Below the pieces are notes generated by a model, which had not been told where the DNA came from, searched no databases, and worked only from the letters and a program-made list of their open reading frames with translations. The position numbers and the translations under genes are program-made. Shown here piece by piece: positions 1-8,427 of a stretch of 64,000 bases of DNA. Position 1 is the stretch's first letter. Each line of letters opens with the position of its first letter. This stretch comes from Paenibacillus sp. (GTDB lineage: Bacteria > Bacillota > Bacilli > Paenibacillales > Paenibacillaceae), in NCBI GenBank assembly GCA_017512705.1, contig JAFWEX010000003.1, forward strand, positions 1 to 64,000, in the 5' to 3' direction.

Positions 1-60
1 TCGCCAGCCTCTTGGTTTTTTGGTTATGGATTATCCATGGGCATCGTGATTCTTCAAATT

Positions 61-549
61 TTAAAGCTCATTATTGTTTTTGGCAGATGTTCCCCAAGCC
101 TGGCCACTCATATTATTTCCACCAGCGCGATATGAGACCTCAAACTCCCCACCTCTAACGCCCTGAGGGTAATCGTCATAGCTTCTCCAATCCAAAGTGC
201 CTCCTGCAGGAACGGAATCCTCAATATATACTTTGCCAGAAGAGTGTTTCATGGTGACGGTCATTTTATATTTTCTAGTGTTTTTGACGAAGATTTTAAT
301 ATGCCCATGGCCTGCTCGAACATAAAAATTGCTTAAAGTAGCCTGACCACTTAACACCGTATTAAAAAGCGGTGAAGAATCTAACCGAACGATCACAGGA
401 TCAGGATTTTCTTCAGTAATCGGTGTCACCGATTGATTAGCATTCGGAGTTTTTTCTGTTTTTTGATCGGATGAAGTAGTTGCTGCAAATACTATCACTA
501 CTGCTACTAGTGACAGAGCTAAAATAGATAAGAGTAAAGCTTTTTTCAT
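61..549 (-). CDS. Small exported or membrane-anchored protein, unknown function
   Basis: The protein has 162 residues. Residues 1-23 form a lysine-led hydrophobic segment (signal peptide or single membrane anchor). A polar Thr/Asn/Pro-rich linker runs to about residue 50, followed by a compact, probably beta-rich domain with many basic and aromatic residues (IKIFVKNTRKYKMTVTMKH around residues 84-102). The ATG start has GGGAGA about 10 nt upstream. The layout of anchor, linker and about 100-residue beta domain resembles the protein at 56619-57080, although the sequences are not obviously homologous by eye. I do not recognise the family. An extracytoplasmic location is inferred from the N terminus only. 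Confidence 0.7.
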   Translation of the reverse strand: MKKALLLSILALSLVAVVIVFAATTSSDQKTEKTPNANQSVTPITEENPDPVIVRLDSSPLFNTVLSGQATLSNFYVRAGHGHIKIFVKNTRKYKMTVTMKHSSGKVYIEDSVPAGGTLDWRSYDDYPQGVRGGEFEVSYRAGGNNMSGQAWGTSAKNNNEL

Positions 550-709
550 TGAAGAAACATCTCCCTATATAATATGTAAATGAGATTACATTACAATTAT
601 AATATACAACTAAATCAATATATTTCCATATTATAACCTCTAAATCATAGTGTTCAATTGTTATGAGGATGATAGACTTCATAAAGTTACAGAGTTACCC
701 ATTACGATT

Positions 710-752
710 TGTGATTAAATTCACAATAAGTCCTCCCGTTTTGACTTACAAT
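710..752 (+). promoter_or_regulatory. FNR box and -10 element upstream of formate/nitrite transporter gene
   Basis: Positions 710-725 read TGTGATTAAATTCACA, an exact match to the Bacillus Fnr consensus TGTGA-N6-TCACA. A -10-like TACAAT lies at 747-752. With a start point near 759, the box centre (717.5) falls close to -41.5, the usual position for class II activation by Crp/Fnr proteins. This suggests oxygen-limited induction of the downstream gene. The match and spacing are seen in the sequence; binding is inferred. Confidence 0.65.
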
Positions 753-788
753 TGATGTAATGGAATGAACTGAAGGAGAGGATGAGAT

Positions 789-1646
789 ATGGCGGCTAAA
801 ACACCTCTGGAGGTTACACAATACACGGCACAGACCGGGGTGAAGAAAGCACAAACTCCCGTTTCCTCTGTGCTTATTCTTGGTTTTCTGGCAGGTGCAT
901 TTATTGCGCTTGGTTTCTTGCTGGATATTCGAGTGATTGCATCTGCACCAGCAGAATGGGGAAGCATCGCGACATTTATCGGAGCGGCTGTCTTTCCGGT
1001 TGGATTGATTCTGGTCTTGATCGGTGGCGGAGAGCTGCTGACGGGGAATATGATGGCTGTGCCGCTTGCTGCAATTACACGTAAGATTACACCAGCCAGT
1101 ATGATGAAAAACCTACTTCTGGTAACGTTGGGTAATCTGCTCGGTGCCCTGTTCGTAGCTTATTTCTTCGGTCATGTGCTGGGACTTACTGCGGATGGTG
1201 TGTATTTGACCAAAGTGGTTGATATGGCGGGACACAAGCTGCATGACAGCTTTTTGCAAGCTTTTATATCTGGTATTGGCTGTAACTGGTTGGTTGCACT
1301 GGCAGTCTGGCTGTCATACGCAGCGGATACGATGAGTGGTAAAATTCTGGGCATTTGGTTCCCAACGATGGCGTTTGTGGCCATTGGTTTTCAGCACGTC
1401 GTGGCGAACATGTTTCTAATTCCGGCCGCCATCTTTGAAGGCCACTATTCCTGGGGACAGTATGTCATGAATTTTATCCCGGTCTGGCTGGGTAATCTCA
1501 CAGGCGGAGCGTTGTTCGTAGCGGCTGCGTACTGGATGGTATATCTACGCCAAGCCGAACCGGTAACCAAGCCGGAAACTATAGCACCTGCTACGGTTGC
1601 TCCTGTGGAAGCAGAAGGCAGAGCGATGTGGAGTAAACAGGCATAA
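789..1646 (+). CDS. Formate/nitrite transporter family protein (FocA/NirC/YwcJ type)
   Basis: This 285-residue integral membrane protein has about six hydrophobic segments and the family hallmarks: GGGELLTGNMM near residue 77, the asparagine-containing signature GIGCNWLVALAVW near residue 161, and FQHVVANMFLIPA near residue 202. Family members are pentameric channels for monovalent anions such as formate, nitrite or hydrosulfide. The gene has a good site (GGAGAGG) before its ATG, an FNR box upstream and a strong terminator downstream, so it is probably monocistronic. The molybdopterin oxidoreductase 540 bp downstream makes formate or nitrite plausible substrates, but the sequence does not settle which. 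The C terminus is a Pro/Glu-rich cytoplasmic tail. Confidence 0.9.
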   Translation: MAAKTPLEVTQYTAQTGVKKAQTPVSSVLILGFLAGAFIALGFLLDIRVIASAPAEWGSIATFIGAAVFPVGLILVLIGGGELLTGNMMAVPLAAITRKITPASMMKNLLLVTLGNLLGALFVAYFFGHVLGLTADGVYLTKVVDMAGHKLHDSFLQAFISGIGCNWLVALAVWLSYAADTMSGKILGIWFPTMAFVAIGFQHVVANMFLIPAAIFEGHYSWGQYVMNFIPVWLGNLTGGALFVAAAYWMVYLRQAEPVTKPETIAPATVAPVEAEGRAMWSKQA

Positions 1647-1810
1647 CCCATGGTAGAGCCGACACTTGGACAAATTTTACTACAGAATAAATAGTGAGAG
1701 CGTAAGAAGATTGGTGGATTGTCTGCTCGTATAGCTCACGTTGGATAAGAGCTGTCCTGCTGTTTCATGAGAAAATGGATACAAAGATTTACCCATAGCA
1801 TAGTTGAAGT

Positions 1811-1880
1811 GAGATGATGGCATCTTATCGCTTCACGACAGGCGTTGTCGTGGCGGTGTGAGATGTGATCATCTTTTTTT
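1811..1880 (+). terminator. Intrinsic terminator after the formate/nitrite transporter gene
   Basis: A long interrupted hairpin pairs GATGAT, CATCT and CACGACA with TGTCGTG, AGATG and ATCATC and is followed directly by seven T residues (1874-1880). Confidence 0.8.
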
Positions 1881-1889
1881 GTGCAAAAT

Positions 1890-2037
1890 AAATTCGCCAT
1901 GACAAGGTTCGGGGGAACGAAACCTGTTCATGGCGAATTTCGGGAGTGGTCCATGATATGGCATGAGGAGGAAGTGGGGAAACATCAACCTAATGCCTTG
2001 ATTCTAATTACCCTTGGATTCCAAGAATGAATCAAAG
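1890..2037. repeat. Two inverted repeats in the leader region of the molybdopterin oxidoreductase gene
   Basis: The first hairpin pairs 1890-1911 with 1918-1940 (arms beginning AAATTCGCCATG, with one or two mismatches) and has no T run. The second pairs TTGATTC (1998-2004) with GAATCAA (2029-2035) and contains an inner palindrome CTTGG-ATT-CCAAG at 2013-2025. Both lie in the 541-bp gene-free stretch 1647-2187. They could be a terminator remnant, protein-binding sites or a structured leader; I cannot assign a known RNA class. Confidence 0.5.
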
Positions 2038-2187
2038 GGGCAAAACTATTTTTCGAAAATATTTAACTACCGCTATTACTGATATAATTACGAAATTTTG
2101 GAAGAATCATTCTTGTTCTCTTTACGATATAGCCTAGAACGGGATATCATACAGGGATAGGCATTGAAAGAGGGAGGACCAGAGAAG

Positions 2188-4254
2188 ATGATGATCGATC
2201 AGGAGAATGGTGTATTTCCAGCGGTATGCCCGCTCGATTGTCCAGACACATGCGGTCTGTTGTTACATAAAGAGGACGGAAAAATTGTCAAGGTCACCGG
2301 TAATCCGGACCATCCCATTACGAAGGGTGCGATCTGTAATAAAGTTCGAAATATGACGGAGCGTGTGTATCATCCCGAGCGTCTTCAATATCCAATGAAA
2401 CGAGTCGGACCCAAAGGCGAAGGCAAGTTCGAGCGTATCAGTTGGGACGAAGCAATCCAGGAGATTACGACAACGTTCAAGGACCTGTCCGCAACCTATG
2501 GACCTGATAGCATTCTGCCATACAGCTTCTACGGCAATATGGGCATACTCGGTGTGGACGGTATGGATCGGCGTTTCTTCAATGCACTTGGCGCAAGTGT
2601 ACTGGAGCAAACAATATGTAATAGTGCTGGTAACACCGGCTGGAAATATACGATGGGAGCCAATCGCGGAACGCTGCCTGAGGAGACAGAGCATGCCGAT
2701 CTGATTGTGGTCTGGGGTGGTAATATCGTCAGCACCAATATGCATCAGGTCGTACTGGCGGAGAAGGCTCGTAAAAAGGGTGCCAAAATCGTTGTTATCG
2801 ACGTACACCGAAACCGGACGGCCCAATGGGCAGACTGGTTTATTCCGCTCTATCCAGGTACGGACAGTGCACTTGCACTAGGTTTGATGCATGTATTATT
2901 TGAGCAGGGACTGACAGATGAAGCATTTATGCAAAAGTATACCGTAGGACATGAAGCGCTACGCGAGCATGTACGCAGGTATACCCCGGAGCGCGTTGCA
3001 CGTATTACAGGCGTGCCGGAAGAAACAATCCTGGAGCTGGCGCAGCTCTATGGAAACGCTCAGGCCGCTTACATTCACATTGGCAATGGTCTGCAACATC
3101 ATGACAACGGGGGGATGAACGTACGCAGCATCGCCTGCCTGCCCGCGATTACAGGGCAGTGGCTGAAGCGTGGTGGCGGTGCGGTTCGCACCAACAGCTA
3201 CGCAAGCACCAACAGTAACGCGCTGGAACGACCGGACTTGCGGCATAATCAGGAGCCGCGGGTCGTGAACATGAACCGGATTGGGGAAGCGCTACTCGAA
3301 GCTGAGCAGCCGATCCGGGCCATGTTGGTTTACTGCAGCAATCCGCTGGTGGTAGCACCGGATACCGAGCGGGTTGAGCGAGGTTTTGCACGGGAGGATC
3401 TGTTTACGGTCGTTCACGATCTGTTCATGACCGATACGGCGAAGTATGCGGATATTGTGCTGCCAGCGACCTCTTCTTTTGAAGCGACCGATCTGTACAC
3501 CTCTTACTGGCATCAGTATGTTCAGCTGCAGGAGCCGGTCATTGCACCCATTGGAGAGAGCAAAAGCAATGTAGAGCTGTTCTCGCTACTCGGACAAGCG
3601 ATGGGATATGACGCGGACATTTTTGGCGAAACGCCAGAGCAGATGATTGAGGATGCATTGCAGGACACGGGAAATCCGTATATGAACGGGATTACTTTAG
3701 AACGCTTGAAGCAGCAGCGGTTTGTGAAGCTGGATATGTCGGCACATGCCTCCTTCTTGGAGCACCTTCCTACTCCATCGGGCAAGATTGAATTATATTC
3801 CGAGCAAATGGAACAGAAGGGATTACCGCCACTACCAACATACTCCGCGCTTGTTGAAGGATTTGATGGGGAGAACCCGGCCGGACCGAATGATGCATAT
3901 CCGCTAATGTTTGTATCTCCGCCAAACCACAATTTCTTGAACTCAAGCTTTGGCAACTCAGCCAAACATCAACGTCTGGAGAAGATGCCGCTATTGCAGA
4001 TCCATCCAGAGGATGCAGCTCGCCGCGAAGTGCAAGATGGCGATGCCGTTATCGTATGGAATGAGCGTGGACGCATCGAATTGACGGCTAAAGTGACGGA
4101 TGCGATGCTTCCAGGCACGGTGATCAGCCAAGGGCTCTGGTGGGACAGCGATGGTAAAAAGCAGCGCTCCAATACCCTGACTTCGAACCGTTTGTCGGAT
4201 ATGGGCAATGGCGCCACCTTCTTCTCAGCCACTGTTGAAGTGAAGCGGCAATGA
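2188..4254 (+). CDS. Molybdopterin-dependent oxidoreductase, formate dehydrogenase-like (YoaE type)
   Basis: The protein has 688 residues from the ATG at 2188, chosen because AGGGAGG sits 10 nt upstream; a TTG at 2164 would lie upstream of that site. The N terminus carries a [4Fe-4S] signature, Cys14-x3-Cys18-x3-Cys22-x27-Cys50 (CPLDCPDTCG then ICNK). A likely molybdenum-ligand cysteine sits in TICNSAGNTGW. The C-terminal part has the molydopterin dinucleotide-binding pattern (PLMFVSPPNHNFLNSSFGNS). There is no twin-arginine leader, so it is probably cytoplasmic. No partner beta or gamma subunit is adjacent. The family covers formate dehydrogenase-like and other oxygen or sulfur transfer enzymes, so the substrate is not fixed. 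mobA and moaA elsewhere in the window supply the cofactor pathway. Confidence 0.85.
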   Translation: MMIDQENGVFPAVCPLDCPDTCGLLLHKEDGKIVKVTGNPDHPITKGAICNKVRNMTERVYHPERLQYPMKRVGPKGEGKFERISWDEAIQEITTTFKDLSATYGPDSILPYSFYGNMGILGVDGMDRRFFNALGASVLEQTICNSAGNTGWKYTMGANRGTLPEETEHADLIVVWGGNIVSTNMHQVVLAEKARKKGAKIVVIDVHRNRTAQWADWFIPLYPGTDSALALGLMHVLFEQGLTDEAFMQKYTVGHEALREHVRRYTPERVARITGVPEETILELAQLYGNAQAAYIHIGNGLQHHDNGGMNVRSIACLPAITGQWLKRGGGAVRTNSYASTNSNALERPDLRHNQEPRVVNMNRIGEALLEAEQPIRAMLVYCSNPLVVAPDTERVERGFAREDLFTVVHDLFMTDTAKYADIVLPATSSFEATDLYTSYWHQYVQLQEPVIAPIGESKSNVELFSLLGQAMGYDADIFGETPEQMIEDALQDTGNPYMNGITLERLKQQRFVKLDMSAHASFLEHLPTPSGKIELYSEQMEQKGLPPLPTYSALVEGFDGENPAGPNDAYPLMFVSPPNHNFLNSSFGNSAKHQRLEKMPLLQIHPEDAARREVQDGDAVIVWNERGRIELTAKVTDAMLPGTVISQGLWWDSDGKKQRSNTLTSNRLSDMGNGATFFSATVEVKRQ

Positions 4255-4318
4255 GTGTGCTTGCAGTCAGATGGTATTGATGTAATATAGATTCATATTA
4301 TAAAATCTTTCAACTTAC

Positions 4319-4363
4319 AGGCTTCCGCCGTGGCGAGTCATGTCACGTGAGCGGGAGCCTTTT
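4319..4363 (+). terminator. Intrinsic terminator after the molybdopterin oxidoreductase gene
   Basis: GGCTTCCGC (4320-4328) pairs with GCGGGAGCC (4351-4359), with an inner CGTG/CACG stem, followed by a short T run. Confidence 0.75.
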
Positions 4364-4425
4364 GTGTGAACATAAGCTAGTGGATAGGACAACAGGTTAG
4401 TGAATGTAAGGAGTTTAAGATAATA

Positions 4426-5652
4426 ATGATGAGATGGCTGGATGACTATCCCAAAGAAGTTCGAGTTTTTTTGCTTGCAAGTCTGGTAAATGCTACGGGC
4501 AGTGCCCTGATGTGGCCGCTGACAACGATGTATGTGTTCGACGAGCTGGGACGCACGATGGCGAATGCGGGGTTTGTCATTCTAATTCAATCCTTGGGCG
4601 GCATTTTTGGACAGCTGCTTGGCGGTTCATTGTACCATCGGGTAGGTGTCAAAAAGCTAATCATCGGTTCGCTGGCACTAAACGCGGCAGGATTGTTTGC
4701 CTTGCCTTGGATTAGCGCGTACTGGGTTGTCTTTATCTGTGCGATGGGCTGGATTGGGCTTTTCAGTTCGTTATCGCTACCCGCGATTCAAGCGTTTATC
4801 GGCTTCCGGTTCGCAGAGCGGCGCGGGGAACTGTTTAACATTATCTACGTGGCGAACAATATTGGCGTGGCGATTGGTACAGCCCTTAGCGGATTTCTCG
4901 CTGACTTTTCGTATCATCTGAGCTTTGTATTAAACGGGGTGACCTCGGCAGGGTTTGCGGTATTCTTCTGGTTTTATCTGTCCCGGGCTGAGCCAGAGCA
5001 AGGTGAAGTGCATCTGAGGAAACGTACAACGGTACTTGAAGGTCCGGGCATCTGGACGCTGCTAGGCAATACTCGGCTGTATCTGTTCATGAGTTTGGGT
5101 GTGTTGTTCATCTTGTTCGGCAACTCCATCTGGAATACAGGTGTGTCGCCTTATATCATCTCGGAAGGATTGGAAAAAAGAATGTATGGTCTGCTCTGGA
5201 CACTTAACGGTGTGCTGATCTTTGTCGGACAGCCGTTTACCAGTTGGGTGAAGCGTACGATGGCTCGTACTTCCAGCGCACAGATGACGGCAAGTGCTGT
5301 ATTTTACGGCATGGCCTATATCGTCATGATCACGATGTACAATTATCCAGGCATGGTGCTAGCTATGGTTTTAGCTACCTTTGGAGAGATGCTAATCTCG
5401 CCGGCAACGCCGGCATTTATATCAGAGCATGCCGGTAGAGCAGCCCCTTTTTACATTGGGGTCTCGGGCGGGATTGGAGCAGTGGGACGCGTGATCGGGC
5501 CATATGCCATGGGAGTTATGTATGATAAGCAAGGCTTAATTCCTGTAGCTTGGCTGGCAGTGGGAACCGCTGTGATTGCTCTGCTTGGATTCGGAATGCA
5601 TGCAGCGCTCAACCGCAACCGGGAGATTCGGGAATACGGTATAGATGGATAG
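4426..5652 (+). CDS. MFS transporter, probable drug:H+ antiporter type
   Basis: This 408-residue polytopic protein has about 12 hydrophobic segments. The loop after the second segment reads GGSLYHRVGVKKLI, the usual MFS motif A position (G-x-L-x-D-R-x-G-x-(R/K)), with His replacing the common Asp. The N-terminal half is typical of the multidrug-efflux branch, but no substrate can be read from the sequence. The ATG at 4426 follows AAGGAG by 12 nt; a second ATG follows at once. A terminator precedes the gene, so it is probably transcribed on its own. No linked regulator is visible. Confidence 0.85.
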   Translation: MMRWLDDYPKEVRVFLLASLVNATGSALMWPLTTMYVFDELGRTMANAGFVILIQSLGGIFGQLLGGSLYHRVGVKKLIIGSLALNAAGLFALPWISAYWVVFICAMGWIGLFSSLSLPAIQAFIGFRFAERRGELFNIIYVANNIGVAIGTALSGFLADFSYHLSFVLNGVTSAGFAVFFWFYLSRAEPEQGEVHLRKRTTVLEGPGIWTLLGNTRLYLFMSLGVLFILFGNSIWNTGVSPYIISEGLEKRMYGLLWTLNGVLIFVGQPFTSWVKRTMARTSSAQMTASAVFYGMAYIVMITMYNYPGMVLAMVLATFGEMLISPATPAFISEHAGRAAPFYIGVSGGIGAVGRVIGPYAMGVMYDKQGLIPVAWLAVGTAVIALLGFGMHAALNRNREIREYGIDG

Positions 5653-5745
5653 ATGATAGGATTTGATCTTAGATAACGTCAACAGAGGATTTGCACAAAT
5701 TGAATGAAAAAGCATTGAAAATGCTGATCTCATCTCGAATAGAGA

Positions 5746-5774
5746 TTGACAAAAAACTTTAAATATGCTATAAT
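5746..5774 (+). promoter_or_regulatory. Consensus sigma-A promoter of the methyltransferase gene
   Basis: TTGACA (5746-5751) and TATAAT (5769-5774) are separated by exactly 17 bp. Both hexamers are perfect matches to the vegetative consensus. The start point would be near 5781. Confidence 0.8.
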
Positions 5775-5802
5775 TTACATATATAAAGTTTCCGTATATA
5801 CT

Positions 5803-5838
5803 AAGGTTCTCCTGGCCAGGGGGACCTTATTTTGTTTT
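5803..5838 (+). terminator. Terminator-like hairpin inside the 5' leader (candidate attenuator)
   Basis: Positions 5803-5828 form an almost perfect palindrome centred on GGCC (13 pairs counting G-T wobbles, arms AAGGTTCTCCTGG and CCAGGGGGACCTT), followed by ATTTTGTTTT. It lies between a consensus promoter and the AGGGAGG site of the methyltransferase gene. Most transcripts would therefore stop here unless read-through is induced. The attenuator role is inferred. Confidence 0.6.
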
Positions 5839-5856
5839 ATAGGGAGGAAACATAGG

Positions 5857-6771
5857 ATGAGCCAGAATGAGTCCAGCATCACATCTCTGATTTCAGCATT
5901 TGCCCGAGCCTATCATGTGGAACATGATGAACCACTCATTTTTAATGATGTTGTAGCCAGGAAGCTAATCACCGCGCAAGAGTTTGCAGATATTGGAGCG
6001 AACATGGTTCAAGGCATACAGTTTTTCCACCCGGATGCGGATCGTCAATTCGGCGGAGACCCGGAGCAGATTTTAAAATGGATTACTCAAGTCCAGTTGT
6101 CTCCGATAACACTGGCTCGTTCTGCGTATAGTGAGCAGGTGATACTGCAAGAAGCTGTACTGGGAGTGAAGCAAGTGATTATCCTTGGCGCAGGCATGGA
6201 TACGTTTGCGATCAGACATCCGGAACTGGAGCATACACTGGACATCATTGAGGTGGATCTTCCACCCGCACAAAAGCTCAAGAAAGAACGCTTGCAACAG
6301 GCAGAGCTGGTGATTCCGCGTAATCTTTATTTTGTCCCTATGGATTTTACCTATGAGGTTATTCATACAGATCTTAGGAGTGAAGCATGGAAGAATGTGA
6401 AAACCTTGTTTACATTGCTTGGTGTTTCATATTATCTGTCCAAAGATGACCTGTTCCGCTTGATCCATAATGCCTTTTCAGATCTTCCCGCTGGAAGCTC
6501 AATCGTATTTGACTATGCGGATGAGTATCTCTATGAGGAGAAGGGCTACTATAATCGGGTTGAAAACATGGTCAAGATGGCTGCAATGGGCGGTGAACCG
6601 ATGAAATCCTGTTTTACGTATGCGGAACTGGAACATCTGCTAGAGCAAGCAGGGCTTCTTATCTATGAGCATCTCACACCAGAAGAGGTACAAGCGCGTT
6701 ATTTTAGTCAACGAACAGATAACTTGTCCGCCTTCGAAACCATACATTTGATTCATGCTGTGAAAAAGTAA
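5857..6771 (+). CDS. Class I SAM-dependent methyltransferase (leucine carboxyl methyltransferase-like family)
   Basis: The protein has 304 residues from the ATG at 5857, which follows AGGGAGG by 9 nt. The longer in-frame extension runs back through the leader hairpin and promoter and is not expected to be translated. The central part carries the SAM-binding region: VIILGAGMDTFAIR (motif I), then an acidic strand end DIIEVDLPPAQKLKKERL, as in the TIGR00027/PPM-type methyltransferases. The usual small-molecule or unknown substrates of this family do not allow a specific call. Expression appears to be driven by a very strong promoter but gated by the leader hairpin, an arrangement often seen for inducible protective genes. 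Confidence 0.8.
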   Translation: MSQNESSITSLISAFARAYHVEHDEPLIFNDVVARKLITAQEFADIGANMVQGIQFFHPDADRQFGGDPEQILKWITQVQLSPITLARSAYSEQVILQEAVLGVKQVIILGAGMDTFAIRHPELEHTLDIIEVDLPPAQKLKKERLQQAELVIPRNLYFVPMDFTYEVIHTDLRSEAWKNVKTLFTLLGVSYYLSKDDLFRLIHNAFSDLPAGSSIVFDYADEYLYEEKGYYNRVENMVKMAAMGGEPMKSCFTYAELEHLLEQAGLLIYEHLTPEEVQARYFSQRTDNLSAFETIHLIHAVKK

Positions 6772-6808
6772 CGCGGATTCTATACAAGCTTTAATCATTT
6801 CGACCATT

Positions 6809-6897
6809 GGGCTTGCTTTATAAGGAGCGTTGCTTTTAATCTTAAATCAGAGGGTTTAGTAGAAGCCAAGGTTGAGAGTACTCCTATAAAGCAAGCC
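6809..6897. repeat. Long inverted repeat downstream of the methyltransferase gene
   Basis: GGCTTGCTTTATAAGGAG (6809-6826) and CTCCTATAAAGCAAGCC (6881-6897) are complementary apart from one bulged base, with a 54-nt loop. No T run follows. It may end the methyltransferase transcript or be a small mobile-type repeat. It lies at the left edge of the 648-bp gene-free stretch 6772-7419. Confidence 0.6.
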
Positions 6898-7019
6898 ATC
6901 TTCTCTCGTGTAACATGTAACTTGTAAGTTTATGTTTCACCAATTAGCCTGCTGCTTCGAAAGTAAAGTGGAAACGTATTGAATATGTTGTTGTTTTCTG
7001 TCAAAATCAAATAAAATGG

Positions 7020-7069
7020 TTGAAATCGCTATCACCAGCGACTATAATGATAATGTCGAAACGTTTCAA
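7020..7069 (+). promoter_or_regulatory. Promoter with LacI-type operator over the start point
   Basis: TTGAAA (7020-7025) and TATAAT (7043-7048) are spaced 17 bp. The operator TCGAAACGTTTCAA (7056-7069) begins about where transcription should start. The same core CGAAACGTTTCG recurs at 7217-7230 and before the GH94 gene, which points to autoregulation of the LacI gene with a leader of about 360 nt. Confidence 0.65.
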
Positions 7070-7216
7070 TTTGTTGCGTAGAGCAGAGTTGTGAACATTT
7101 ATCTGTATATGATTAGTCTAATTTGATCATGAAAAAAAAGATGATGACTACAGTTTTGTTTGTACACTGGTAGAGAGACAAGAAGATTGAGCATGGATTA
7201 TTTTTTTGGAAACACC

Positions 7217-7230
7217 TCGAAACGTTTCGA
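7217..7230. promoter_or_regulatory. LacI-type operator palindrome, second copy
   Basis: TCGAAACGTTTCGA is a perfect 14-bp palindrome about 190 bp before the LacI gene. It matches the copy before the GH94 gene base for base. Confidence 0.7.
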
Positions 7231-7419
7231 TTATGAAGATGAGACCAGCTCAGAAGTAAGCAAAGAATTCATAATAATAGAATAACCAAAGCATAATTAG
7301 AAGTAACCTGAACCAACACAAAATATATGCAATACAAATGAATCGTAACTATGAATGGACACAGAATAGGACGAAATAGTAACGGACGGATGAGATAAGC
7401 AAGAAGGGGCGAATGAGGA

Positions 7420-8427
7420 ATGGCAACGATCAAGGATGTGGCTAAGCTGGCGGGTGTGGCGCTCTCCACTGCCTCCTATGCACTGAACGGAGATAGCAAG
7501 GTTAGTGCCAAAACGAAAGCGAAGGTGCTTGAGGCAGCACGGGAACTGAATTACCGTAAAAACGGCTTTGCCATGGATCTGAAACGAAGCCGGACGAATA
7601 CCATTGCTCTGATTCTGACGGATTTGTCGGGACCCTATTATTCGGAACTTATTCGCAGTGTGCAGGATGTGGCGCTGGCGAACGGATATGATCTGATTGC
7701 ATGCAGTTCGATGGGTGGGGGAGATTCCACGGCTGTTCGTTTTTTACGTGAAAAAAGAGTAGACGGAGCCATTGTATTGGCCCAGAACATTCATGATGAC
7801 ATTCTAGTGGAATCAGCCGGATCACGCTTCCCGATTATTGTTATGGACCGGCAGCTTACGGGTGACCATCTGGTTAACGTGCTGGTTGATGGCGAGCAAG
7901 GAGGATATCTGGCAACCCGCCATTTGATCAAAAGCGGTCATAAGGACATTGCTTATATCAGCGGACCTTCCAATTCATATGACAATGCGCTACGTTACCA
8001 GGGATTTCTGCGTGCGATGAGGGAAGCAGGACTTGCAGAGAAGTCCAAGTGGCGTCTGAACGGCAATTTTGTGCGCGAAGGCGGCTTCAGTGCAACCAAA
8101 ATGATGATCATGCAGGGAGAACTTCCATCTGCTGTGTTTTATGGGAATGACGAGATGGCTCTTGGCGGCCTGAAGGCATTTGAAGAGAGCAAGATCTCGG
8201 TGCCGGGAGACATTTCCGTTATCGGCTTCGATGATATTCAGCTATCGGAATATGTCACTCCACCGCTTACCACGATTCGCCAACCGAAGCATGAAGCCGG
8301 ATCACTCGCCGGACATCTACTATTTCAGATGTTGAACGGGGAAACGGTTAATCCAGCCTATACGTTAACCATTGATCTGGTAGAGCGCTGTTCTGTAGGT
8401 TCTCCGCGAAGCAGCTCAGGAAAATAA
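7420..8427 (+). CDS. LacI family transcriptional regulator of the GH94 locus
   Basis: The 335-residue protein starts with the LacI helix-turn-helix and hinge (ATIKDVAKLAGVALSTASYA, then NYRKNGFAMDLKR) and continues with a periplasmic-binding-protein-like sensor domain (TNTIALILTDLSGPYYSELI through VIGFDDIQLSEYVTPPLTTI). GAAGGGG precedes the ATG. Three copies of the palindrome CGAAACGTTTCG flank the gene (two upstream, one before the downstream GH94 gene), so it very likely represses itself and the phosphorylase gene. The inducer is expected to be a product or substrate of GH94, possibly a short beta-glucan; that part is inferred from position. Confidence 0.92.
   Translation: MATIKDVAKLAGVALSTASYALNGDSKVSAKTKAKVLEAARELNYRKNGFAMDLKRSRTNTIALILTDLSGPYYSELIRSVQDVALANGYDLIACSSMGGGDSTAVRFLREKRVDGAIVLAQNIHDDILVESAGSRFPIIVMDRQLTGDHLVNVLVDGEQGGYLATRHLIKSGHKDIAYISGPSNSYDNALRYQGFLRAMREAGLAEKSKWRLNGNFVREGGFSATKMMIMQGELPSAVFYGNDEMALGGLKAFEESKISVPGDISVIGFDDIQLSEYVTPPLTTIRQPKHEAGSLAGHLLFQMLNGETVNPAYTLTIDLVERCSVGSPRSSSGK

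Noticed and set aside
7128..7172. 14-codon frame starting with a run of lysines in the LacI leader
   Set aside because: It has no ribosome binding site and no supporting feature; probably chance in an A-rich stretch.
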